Shown here piece after piece: positions 35,066 through 45,499 of a DNA stretch of 64,000 nucleotides; the stretch's first letter is position 1, and each line of letters starts with the position of its first letter. The notes under the pieces were generated by a model. It was given only the letters and a program-made list of their open reading frames with translations, did no database searches and was not told where the DNA came from. Both the position numbers and the translations under genes were made by a program. The stretch is from Eunapius fragilis (lineage: Eukaryota; Porifera; Demospongiae; Spongillida; Spongillidae), in the NCBI GenBank assembly GCA_963681505.1, contig OY811971.1, positions 7,600,924 to 7,664,923 of the forward strand, in the 5' to 3' direction.

Positions 35066-37005
35066 TCTACAATCCCCACCGAGAGGTGAGAGTGGACTTA
35101 GCCATGCGTGACTAAACAATTACTGATCCAGCATCGGTATAGCAGGTATCAGTCAATAGATCTACACAAGCAACTACATGTATGGAAACAAACTAATGCA
35201 TACTATCCATGTATAAAGTTATATATCAATGTGGCTCTTATAATGTTACTAGTTTCTTGAACACAAAAAGGATGTTTTCATACCATGGACTGGGGAATAC
35301 GGCACAGTGCTGTCATTGAGAAATGCTTCCTTAGGGTAGATGCACATTATTGCATTCAAAATAGTGTCTAAAATTATTCAATTGTTCAAGCTCACAGTTG
35401 GCTGTAGTTTATAACCTCCCCTTCGGCCTGACATGTCCTCCCCCTGCCATGCAAGTGAATAGTTTTGCGAAGGCATAATTAGTTTCGTGCATGCACATGG
35501 AGTGTAGAAAAAAGGCTCATTAATAATACTTCAATGCTTCATCTATTATTATAATCCTTAATTCCAAGCTATAAACAGCATGCATGCATCGTTGTGAACC
35601 CACACATGGCTGGTTGCACTGAGAACCATGCATAGCAAGTTGGTTGTGAAACCTTTAACACCGTACTATATATATATGGGGCAGTGCAAGAGAAAACTGG
35701 GCTTATGTGATTTTTAACATTTCTTCAATTCATTTTGCAGTATCGTTGCGACCTTTAAAGCTCTGTCCTTCAAACTTACTACATATATTACCGGACCATT
35801 TTACTACTGTATTTTGTTGTCGAATGTTTTTTATTTACTCCCTGGGGGGTCCTCGTGATTAAACAACCAGAACAGTTAGATTTCAATGGATCTCGATGAA
35901 AGAATGCCTTTTCGCGTTCAAATTTGTAGCACATGTACGTCACTGCACCCGCTATTTTTTCCGCCTTTTCGTTTGAGATGTGATGAGCGGTTACAAAACC
36001 GCGGCGTTTGAAAGTTGTCATTCATTTCTCTTCCGATTGCTCCGCCATTGTGCCGTCATTGCTATTTTAACCCCGTGACTGCGAGACACTGCCCATCAAA
36101 TGCCCCACCCTCCCTCGAATCGATAGCCCAGGCCATCCGGAGGTGGACCTGACATTTTGCAAGTTGCTTGTCACGTGAGCATCACTAGGTTACACCGGTC
36201 TGCGTCAGTCTCCATCAGTTGCGTAAACGAGTTGGGAGTTTACGGTGGCGCGTGGCGACATTAAAACGTCCAATTGATGGAGCCTACGTGATCCAAAGGC
36301 TAAGATAACGTGCACAAGCTCAAACCCTTTTGCAATCACGTATTGTAGTTGAGCTTGTATGGTCGATCATTTCTACGAGGGTGATTCGTTTTTTTTATTT
36401 TTTTCTCGGACACAGGCCACACGTGCTGTCGCTCACGACCAAGTGTATTTGTGACTGAGATATAATCGCTAGACGTCATCCTACTTAAACTCAGCGTTTG
36501 TGTTTACTGCAAGGTATACATGAAGACGATTTGGAATGGTACCTTACCCTGGTAGTTTACACCCATGCCAGTTTAAAATCTGGTATTACGGAGACTGTTG
36601 CCTGTGAGCAGCAAAGCGATGACCAATCAGTTTACACCACTAGCTGATGGCATAACATACTGATACAATATGCCAGTATTATATGGCCACAATGGTGCTG
36701 TTGACAATACTCAGACCCCCAAAATTTATGAGGCAAGTTGACCCGAGGCCCCGAAGAATTCAACTACAAGAGGTATGCAGCTCCAGCCAAGTTTTTCACA
36801 AATACCCAAATTTTCTAGCAGCCTCACTGTTCTGTGGCAAATTGTCCCACTACAGAAACAATACGAAAATCAACTACTCACAGTATGGTACATAAATGTG
36901 CCATCATTTCTGATAAGATTATAATTATTACAACAATAAGTTAGAGACATGAGAGGTAAAAGTGGGCTGCTGCAATGTCCTTGCAAGTTAAGACATTTTA
37001 AAGTT
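35066..37005. other. Intergenic stretch 3' of UTP20
   Basis: No known gene. A 77-codon minus-strand frame (35788-36021, starting M-T-T-F-K-R-R-G-F) is preceded by a short upstream frame beginning ATGGCGGAGCAATCGG. A possible donor GGGA|GTAAAT lies near its end, so it could be a first exon, but no family was recognised. Confidence 0.35.
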
Positions 37006-37128
37006 CTAAACTTTTTGCCATCTTCTTGCCTGACGTCGTTGGACCAAGATCTTCCTCTTCTTACTAACCACCTTCAACTGGTTCTTCTTCCGCTTCTTCA
37101 GTGTGCTCATCACGGGGTCAACAATAGC
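37006..37128 (-). CDS. UTP20: UTP20 terminal exon (basic tail)
   Basis: After acceptor CCCCTTAG it encodes A-I-V-D-P-V-M-S-T-L-K-K-R-K-K-N, then K-K-R-K and R-R-Q-A-R-R-W-Q-K-V and a TAG. It corresponds to the lysine-rich, nucleolar-targeting C-terminus of UTP20. The (GA)n run at 37138-37209 is, on this strand, the (CT)n pyrimidine tract of the acceptor. Confidence 0.75.
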   Translation of the reverse strand, partial: AIVDPVMSTLKKRKKNQLKVVSKKRKILVQRRQARRWQKV

Positions 37129-37133
37129 CTAAG

Positions 37134-37209
<76 letters not shown>

Positions 37210-38181
37210 ATTAAGTACATGACATGCCACTTGTCATAAATATACTGAGGCACTGAATAAAGTCATAAGCTAGAGACATGAGAAGGTAAGTGAGCTGCAG
37301 CAATGCTATGGAGGAAGACACTGTTTTCAAGAACTTAAAAACAGTATGATCGAGAACTTAATTACCAATAAGAACTCCTGCCATAGCCATTTTAGGAAAG
37401 GAAAGGGAAGCAGGAATGAAACGGAAACGGTTTGTGGAAAGTGGAAATTCAGCAGTTATAGCCTGATGTAATTATGTCATTTATGCAGTATAATGCAATG
37501 GTAAGTTGGTAGATTAATTAGCGGGAGCTGAAAGGACACACTTGTGAACAGTAGCATGACTTCATGGCGTGTTGCACTCATGTGGGCTAGATAGACACAA
37601 ACAGGTACCTTAATTGAAGTATTGTACTGCTAAGTTGCCACTTACATACTAATAATATGTTATAATACTGGTACCACAAAAAAACTTGTGCTACCTTGAG
37701 TGTGTTAAACACCACCGAGGTGAATCATTCTTTTTTTCATGCGTGAGTCATAATTTGTTGGTATGCGGTACACAGGTTTTCATAGCCTTCTAGGTGAAAG
37801 GAAGGTTGGAGGATCTACATGAAGGTGCTTCTGCGCATTTATCCGATTTTTTAAAAACAGATTTCTGGGGTTGAGGACCCCTAACCTCTTCAGGACATAC
37901 ATACTGTATGAAAGAACTGGCTATAGTAATCGTAATTTCACTCAATTCTTGAAAAAAGAGGAATGTCACAATTCCTTAATGATTCCTTAATTCTGATGGA
38001 ATGTTTCAAAGTGGTCAAATTTCTTAATGTGAAAATGCTGTAAAAGGTGTGCGCTATTAGAAATCTATTTGCGCACACTTGGAGAGAATGCCTGCCTCAA
38101 TACAACTACAGTATTGTTAGCTTTGGTGGCAGTGTGGTTGGGGGCAAGTAAGTAACCTTTCTCAAAGAAGAAAGTACGTGG

Positions 38182-38212
<31 letters not shown>

Positions 38213-41200
38213 ACACACACCAAGCCCCACTGCAGGCCAATCCAACAAACTGTTCCAATTTAATTCATAAAGGGCAGGCCAAAACCAAGTACTAGATCGG
38301 ATCCATGGGTTCTAGACGCTCAAGACAGCTCTTGAGGGCACATGCCCTATTCCATAATTGCAAAATTCGAGAAAATTTACATGCCCTTAAATTATGAAAA
38401 CCCTTGTGCGTAAAACCACAGATTCCTTAATTGTGACATCCCTTAAATTATGATGCTTACGGTATGGCTTTTAGGCAAAAACTTTCACAATCTAGATTTT
38501 CAAAAATAAGCATTACAGTATCGGTCAAAATAAACATCATGGTTTGTCTTCGTACTTCGGTGGTGCGATGAAGATACAGCTTCCCTCATTACGATTGTTT
38601 GGGTCCATGTGGTTTAAACAATAACTGGTTATCGCATCAGTAGTGTACAAACAATCCTTGCGTCGTCGTCTTTATTAGCGTTCTAACACATGCGCTCTAA
38701 TCTAAACTGCTTAACATCATGGTTTACAGTGACTATTTGAAGCTTCGAATTATATTTCTTGCCTGCAAAGGATACAAGGCGCAAACAATTTGCAAAATGC
38801 AGGACGAGAAACTACTTGTACACAGGAAAACGTGTATCTTTATCTTAAGAGGTACAGAAAACAAAATCGATTGGTCGAAAACAAGGTTCCGGTCGATAAT
38901 CTAAAGTGATGGCGGTAATCAAGCACAAATGTGCGCTGACGATGCAAATACAGTGCACCAATTGCATAAACTGTTGCTTTCTCGAGACTTTTGAAGCGTC
39001 ATCTTCTCGATTAAACCATGAGCTAACACACGAAGGTGCCATTGGTGGGCTACATCTTAGGAACAGTTTTTGAATAGTTTTATTGGATCGTACGAAGACA
39101 AACTGTGATGTTTATTTTGACCCATACTGTATATCAGTCATTGGAAATGGCACTGCACATCACACAATTGCCTGGAAAAAATTAGGTTAAAAAAATAATC
39201 ATAATTTATGATTTGGACAACAATTATTTTCTTAGCACACGTGAAACATGAAAACCACAATTTAGAAGTGTGCATTTCTTGGTTCTGATCAGTGCATGCC
39301 TTAACTACATGTATTACCACCCTGAACGTCCAACAAACATACATGTACATGTACATGCACATTGCCTCACCACACCACCCACCTATGGGTGCTGGGCCTC
39401 CCTCAACACAACAAACCCACCTGGATGGCTTGGGCCTTCCTCCTCCTCTCCCTTGTGGCTGCCACTCCCTGGTGCACCAGGGCATAGGCCTTGGAAAAGG
39501 TCTCCTTCCCACACACCTCCTTCATCATCTCCACCACCTCCTGGGCCAGAACGTGCAGTTCTTCACCTGCACAGTGGAGCAAACAGTAAAGAAAACATGG
39601 GTGTGGCATAGAGGAAAGAGGTGTGTCAAAAAACTGGATCAGAGGGAAGGGTCATAGGGTAATAAGGGAGGGTGGGGTGATTAAAGTACATGTACCTGCA
39701 GTTTTGTTGTCATCAGTCAGCTCCTTGTACACAGGTCTCAGGAGATGCGATGGTATGGAGGGATGTCTTCACTCCCCAGGTCCTGGGACACGGCTGCTAT
39801 CCATTTCAGCACACACAGACGCTACAGAAAATTTTTATTCAATATTCCGCATGTGGCCAAGTGCAGCATGTGCATGGGTGGTACCTTGTGGGGCTCCTTA
39901 GGAGAATGGCCAGCCTCCATCCTCGCTATCCTGCACATCTTCTGAACCAGCCACAGGAGGTCCCTAGGCTTCTTTGTCTTGGCAACGGATATGGCTGTCG
40001 TGGTGACACCTTCCTCCTCCCCAGCCTCTTCATCGCTTACACCCTCGTGTGTTTCTGTGGCCTCTGCATCGCCGTAGCGACCATGGTGGCTCTCTGGACA
40101 GAGACCCCTTGGGTAAGAACGATGGAGGACTCTGGCAAGATAGACCAAGTTCTTCAATGCCTGGGGGCCCGTAAGAGGAGACAGTAAGGGAGTGGAGGAG
40201 CATACAGTGAGGTGGGTTAGATATATGTGCAAAAAACATCACCACCACAAGCTTCTCCTACCTGGCTGGCTACCTCAGCCTGGAGCCCCTCTGAGTTAAG
40301 GTGCACACAGAAAACGTAGCACAGGTCTCCCACCTGGACATGAGAGAGAGAGAGAGGGTTAGGGGTTGGGACAAACTACACATCACTACAACACCACAGA
40401 CCTTGGACCTACTCTCCTGCATGATGTAGTCGGTGGCTACATCGTTTCTCTTCTTGGTAACCAGCTGGACAGAATAGAGGGACACATGTCAATCCATACA
40501 AATGCACTGCACACGTATATCTGCACAGCATCATACTAAGTACAGGGGTCATGAGGGCCCATCCCCTTTGTAGGAGGTGGGGCATTGTCCCAGCATCTTT
40601 ATTATTCAGTACCATAAAGGGGGAGGGGTAAGTGCTATGCAAAGACCACACCTCCTCCTACAGAAAATCCATTTAATTCACCCCCAACTTTAATTGCATC
40701 TACATGTACATGAGATGAAGGTTGTGGAGAAATGTTTAAATGGTGATTGTGAAAATGTCCATAATCTCAAAGGCCACTGCACCAGATGTACATGTAGCAT
40801 GTAAATGAGAGGCCTTTGATGTAAGCCATCTGAGGTTTCCCACATATCAGCCTACACCATCACCTTACCACTATCTACACATCACCTGTACATGCTAATA
40901 ATCACTCATATTGTTCACTCAAGCAGCACACTACTAATATGATTAGCACTTATGAGTGTACATGTATGGAGGAATGAAGTGTTGGGAGGGTTACTGTATG
41001 TGGTGATTAGGTATTGTACACCCTAAAGGCTAATGTACCATGCATGGCTCACATTTTCTTAGCCTCAGCCAGGATATCAGGCTCATATGTTGCAAGGAAG
41101 ACCCTTCTCACTCCACCATGCTTGGTAAACCACTCTTCAACCTACATGTGTACACAGCGTACATGTACATGTATGTGCACACACATGTACACACACAAAC

Positions 41201-43175
41201 CTGCTCTACATGTATATAGCCTAATCCCCAGGTCCCCCCCCACCCCTCCATGTCTTATAAAGTGTTGGTACCACTTACTTCAACCATGTACTCCACAATG
41301 CCATGAAATGCTGCTGCCACGCCCACCTTGTCTGATCTTCTAACATGAACACTACGAAGGGGTGGGCACCAACTAGAAAAGCAGCACTGTTCCACATTTC
41401 TGAGGCCTTTGGCTTCCTCTTTGTCTCCAGGTAGGTCATTAGCTTATGGTTGGGTCGCATGAGGTACATGTACATGTACTGGATGAGGTTTACCATGAAC
41501 CAGACACCATGGAAAGCTAGCAGCTTCTCGGCCAGGTCAGCTGGGACAATCATGGGGAGGTATGGCGGTCGAGGGGAGAGAGGACTCCACTATGGGGAGG
41601 GAAACCACCTCATGATGTTCATGGTCTGAGGCCCAGAACACACCTGTTGGTGGAGGGATGGAGGGAGGGAGAGGGATGAGAGGGGTGAAGGTAGAGGGAT
41701 GGAGGAAGGGAGGCTGAGGGATGGAGGGAGATTACATCACACTGGAATGCAATGGCTTAAGTTTTACAGTCTATAAAAACAAGCACACACCTCATGTACA
41801 TGTGTACAACCACACCAATAAAATATACAACTTACATGTACACACACATACAAATACAATCAACTCACACCCACACACACACACTCACCCTCAGTTGAAT
41901 CACCTCAGGTGAATCCCTGCAGGTCTCACTGATGGGCATGAACACGGCCCCCCACCCCTCACTGGCATATCTCCACCCATCAGTGTGGAGCACCAGAGTC
42001 CTCTGGGTGCCGTAGGCCACTGCAAAGCACATGGCCAGGTGGTGGATCTGGCAACCAAAGCCACACGTCTTGGTGAGGCTGCACACCAGCTTCCTCACCT
42101 TGCTGCAGTGGGGAGGGTTCTGGAGGTGGTGGATCCTTCGTCCCAACAGAGCACTCAGCTCTCTAGTGCCCGCCTCCATCCAACCCCCCAACAGCCTCTC
42201 CACAAACTCCTCCACCTGGGAGGAGTGGTATGTAACATCATCATCCTCATCCCCACATGAGAGTTCCCCAGCTGTCTGGAGTTAGCCCTCACTTACATGT
42301 ACCACCACAGCTCTGTTATCGATATGTCCAGTCTCAACTGAGCTCCCAGTAGTCCGGGGAGGTCTGGAAATTGGCAAATTGGGGAGACAGTTTTAACGAG
42401 GGGGAGGAAGAGGATATTGGAGCGAGGGAGAGAATCCCTGCAGGTCTCCCTGGTCAACATAGAGTCGGTGGCTACATGTACATCCTTTCTGTTCTCGGTA
42501 ACCAGCTTGGGTGTCTCCCTCCCATGTGTCACGTCATCCACATGGTACGAGGCAAAGAGAGCTCCAAAGAGACGAGACGCTGAAAGCCTCACCCAGGTAT
42601 GGGGGTGGAGCAGGAGGGAATGAATCTTCTCTGTAAAGTGAGGAGAGGGGTGAGGGGGGGGGGGAGTTCATCAGCATGAGCGGTCATACAACATGTAAGC
42701 GTGGCCATGCTAACCCCACAGATTGTTCATGACTTCCACGTGGGCAGGAACTTTCATGACAGCACAGTGGGCAGCAACCTTCTCCAGAGTGAGGAGCATG
42801 TAGAACAGGAGTCGGTCCATCAGAGTGCAGTCAGCCACACCCCCTAGCTCTTTGACCACGCCCTCTCCCTCCCCTTCATGGTACAGGTCCAGACAGCTGA
42901 GCAGGGACGGCAGGAAGGTGGACAGCCTTCTGTCAAACTGGCTTCCCTCCACTTCCACCAGGAGCCCCAAGGACTGTGCAGCCAGCCTCTTATGGAGCAG
43001 CTGCAGGGATATGTACATTACATGTACATGTACATGGACAGGATCATATTGGTGTAGGGGTGGTGGTGGTGGTGGTGGGGGGGGGACACAGACCTTATCA
43101 TGACTAAATCACAGCTGTATTAGGCAAGGCAAACCACTTCACTTCTCCTTACAATATCAATCTGAGAAAGAGAAA

Positions 43176-43236
<61 letters not shown>

Positions 43237-44083
43237 GTTTCAATTTGTGACTTTACCTTATGAAGCAATGTTTTAGTTCCCTCTGCAATCATCTGTCTGC
43301 ATGTTGAGGACTCATCATTCACCAGCTGGGAGACCAGTGGAACAAAAAAGAAGCTGGCATCTCTGTTGAGGACTTTCTACATAAAAGATACATGCTAAGT
43401 GCAAAATTTCTACACCTGTTAGCCATCACATGCCCAACTTGATCTTCCCCTCCTCCAACCGCAATAACATATACCTCTGGAAACTTCTTGAAGACAATAA
43501 CCAGAAATTCAATCACAGACTCTCTGCCACTCTGTTCCGAATACCTACATGTACACCAGCACAATATAAATGTGACCACACCCATGGTGACAGAACCCTT
43601 CCCATGACCACACATACCCAAGATTCTTAATGTACAACTCGAGATAGGTCTGCAGCTTTTTACCCAACGGGTAGTCCAGCAGGAACTGCAAGACAGCCTG
43701 CCAATCCCAGAAGCAAAGGAGTTAAATAATCACACTCGTATACAAATTCCCACCTGTCTGCACTGAGAGCGAACATTGTCCGTATCAGAAGTGATGGACA
43801 GCTGTGCAACCTTCTGCATGACATCAAACAGTTCCTTTATAACGAGTTTGCGTCCCAAAATAGCCTGGAGAATATGACATGTATGTGAGAGTGAGGGCAT
43901 GCTTACAGGTACACTGTACATGCACTAGTGACATTCCATGCAGGTTTGGTCCCCAGACCCTTAGCAGAGGGAAGGCGGTACCATGACATATGTAGTCCAA
44001 GATGTTCTCCTCCAAAAAAGGTGCCTCAGCTCCTCCTCCACTACTTAATACTGTGTGTAGTCCCTGACCACCACCGTCATGGC
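37006..44083 (-). CDS. UTP20: UTP20, small-subunit processome component, C-terminal part
   Basis: UTP20 is a very large HEAT-repeat protein of the nucleolar U3 processome needed for 18S rRNA maturation. Minus-strand exons with GT-AG borders: 43754-43864, 43618-43697, 43475-43544, 43257-43376, 42715-43000, about 42449-42630, 40402-40464, 40262-40333, 39885-40160, 39696-39821, 39421-39566, 37006-37128 (stop at 37006). A weaker one may lie at 43982-44083. Landmarks: E-Q-S-G-R-E-S-V-I-E-F, F-F-F-V-P-L-V-S-Q-L-V-N-D, G-L-L-V-E-V-E-G-S-Q-F, L-L-L-H-P-H-T-W-V-R-L, K-N-L-V-Y-L-A-R-V-L, L-L-W-L-V-Q-K-M, and a basic tail K-K-R-K-K-N-Q. Most exon phases agree. Exon 39696-39821 is one base short. A FUT8 segment splits the gene. 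Upstream exons were not found. Confidence 0.85.
37138..37209. repeat. (GA)n microsatellite acting as pyrimidine tract
   Basis: About 36 GA dinucleotides, ending 10 bp from the UTP20 last exon on the minus strand. Confidence 0.9.
38516..39129 (+). mobile_element. Tc1/mariner element, internally deleted
   Basis: Inverted ends of about 40 bp: CAGTATCGGTCAAAATAAAC at the left and GTTTATTTTGACCCATACTG at the right, each flanked by TA. It is 614 bp long. A frame at 38719-38890 gives M-V-Y-S-D-Y-L-K-L-R-I-I...K-G-Y-K-A-Q-T-I, the N-terminal helix-turn-helix of Tc1-type transposases. The catalytic DDE part is missing. It lies inside the last UTP20 intron. Confidence 0.82.
40466..42448 (-). pseudogene. 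FUT8: FUT8-like segment inserted in UTP20 (copy 2, 5' half)
   Basis: Minus-strand exons: 42297-42363 (L-R-L-D-I-S-I-T-E-L-W-W-Y-M, matching the E-L-W-F-F region before the catalytic domain), 41889-42215 (327 bp; L-Q-N-P-P-H-C-S-K...G-F-G-C-Q...G-T-Q-R-T...P-I-S-E-T-C), 41279-41589 (R-P-P-Y-L-P-M-I-V-P-A-D-L ... H-V-R-R-S-D-K-V-G ... E-Y-M-V-E), and 41053-41141 (V-F-L-A-T-Y-E-P-D-I-L-A-E-A-K-K). H-V-R-R-x-D-K is the conserved GDP-fucose-site motif. Exon 41279-41589 is one base short just before this motif. The signal-anchor and coiled-coil exons are absent because UTP20 sequence begins at about 42449. The penultimate and SH3 exons are absent because UTP20 resumes at 40464. Confidence 0.82.
43170..43234. 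repeat. (TG)n microsatellite
   Basis: About 30 TG units, in a UTP20 intron just below exon 43257-43376. Confidence 0.9.
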
Positions 44084-44856
44084 CTGGACGATAGGTAGAA
44101 GAGAGAATGTCAATGACCTTTAACCTCTCCTACTCCGTCCTGTAATAACACTAGTCTGTATAACTGTGGCATTCATGCAGTTCAACTACTATATCCACTT
44201 GAGTTAAATCATGTGGACACAGAAACAGTGACCACGAAGTCAGGAGAAACTGTATGGCAGGATATACCTCGACGACAACCCTGGAGAGATGCAGCAGAGT
44301 TGTCAAGGCTGAGGATGAAACATGTCAATGAATTTGACTCTGAAATTGACTAGTTATCGTTAGTCAATTTGGGGGAGTGGTAGAACTTCTAATTTATTTT
44401 TAGTTATTGTAATTACACATGAGATTTAGCATCACTAAAAATTGTGAGATGTGTGGCAGTGAGTAAACTTTCTCAGAGCCAGAAATCTCAAGAACATCAC
44501 GGTTCTTACATGCAGTCCTGAACTGTTTTTCAACAATTGAGAGTTGGTATGAATGGTCTATAATTAATCACCTGCCTGTATTAGTATTTTTTTGATAATT
44601 GAGAGATCGGTGTAGAGAATTGATATCCCAGCAGCAATCAGTTTTAATTTATATTGACAGTGCAGTGTTGGTTGTGCGCCCATCACATGTTTTTAAATGG
44701 GCATGACTTGACCACCATATATATAGTTATATAGTTACCGAGCCATTTCTTGGAAGCGAGATGGAGATGTAGTAGTGACCAGTGTTGCTGCGGTTGACCG
44801 GTTGGAGGAAGTCACGGACAGCCAGTTGACCGGAATAGAGCTCAGAGGCGGATCCA

Positions 44857-44888
<32 letters not shown>

Positions 44889-45490
44889 GGGGGGGTTGCA
44901 ACCCCCCCTTTCAAACCCGTAATGAAAATTATCATTAGTAACAATTAAGAATTATTGCGAAGTAAAGATGGCTGAAATTCGTAATACAACTGCAGCTCTG
45001 CGAGGAAACAAACGGCAAGGCAGTATTATGTAGTGTTGTGCGCATGATATAATAAAAAAGCGTTGGCGGCTGGGGCTCCGCCCCAGACCCCCTCCCCCGC
45101 TTCATAAATATTAATTAGCAACCCCCCCTTTTCTGAAATCCTGGATCCGCCCCCGGAGCTCTGGCGGTCACAGTCATGGCTAGAGATAGCCGTCACCAGT
45201 CCATATGGTCACGATCATGGGCAGGCCGTTTGAAACTTATCCGGCACTGTCACGGTCAGTTTTGGACCTTCAAAAACCGCCAGTTCATGCTTAGCGGTCA
45301 CGGCAGACAGTCTTAGTCAGTCAAAGTCAAACTTGCATGCGTGTATTACTGTATTGGCACCGCATATAACTCCGCATGCATGCACTGCATGGTGGTTGCA
45401 ATTTGCACATCGGTATGTGTATAGATGCGGCTTTATACTAATTCCTTCAGATGATACCAGATGCAATATATATATCGAGCTCTTTCAACG
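44084..45490. other. Spacer between UTP20 exons and the BEL relic
   Basis: No exon was recognised at 44.1-44.8 kb. A small DNA element with a 30-bp G run fills about 44847-45155. Further upstream UTP20 exons were looked for here and not found. Confidence 0.45.
44847..45155. mobile_element. Small DNA element with GGCGGATCCAGG ends
   Basis: Left AGGCGGATCCAGGGGG, right CCTGGATCCGCCCCCGG, as inverted ends. The flanks AGAGCTCA and GGAGCTCT look like an imperfect 8-bp target duplication, as hAT elements make. The interior has a 30-bp G run and no open frame. Confidence 0.55.
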
Positions 45491-45499
45491 CGTGACTTA

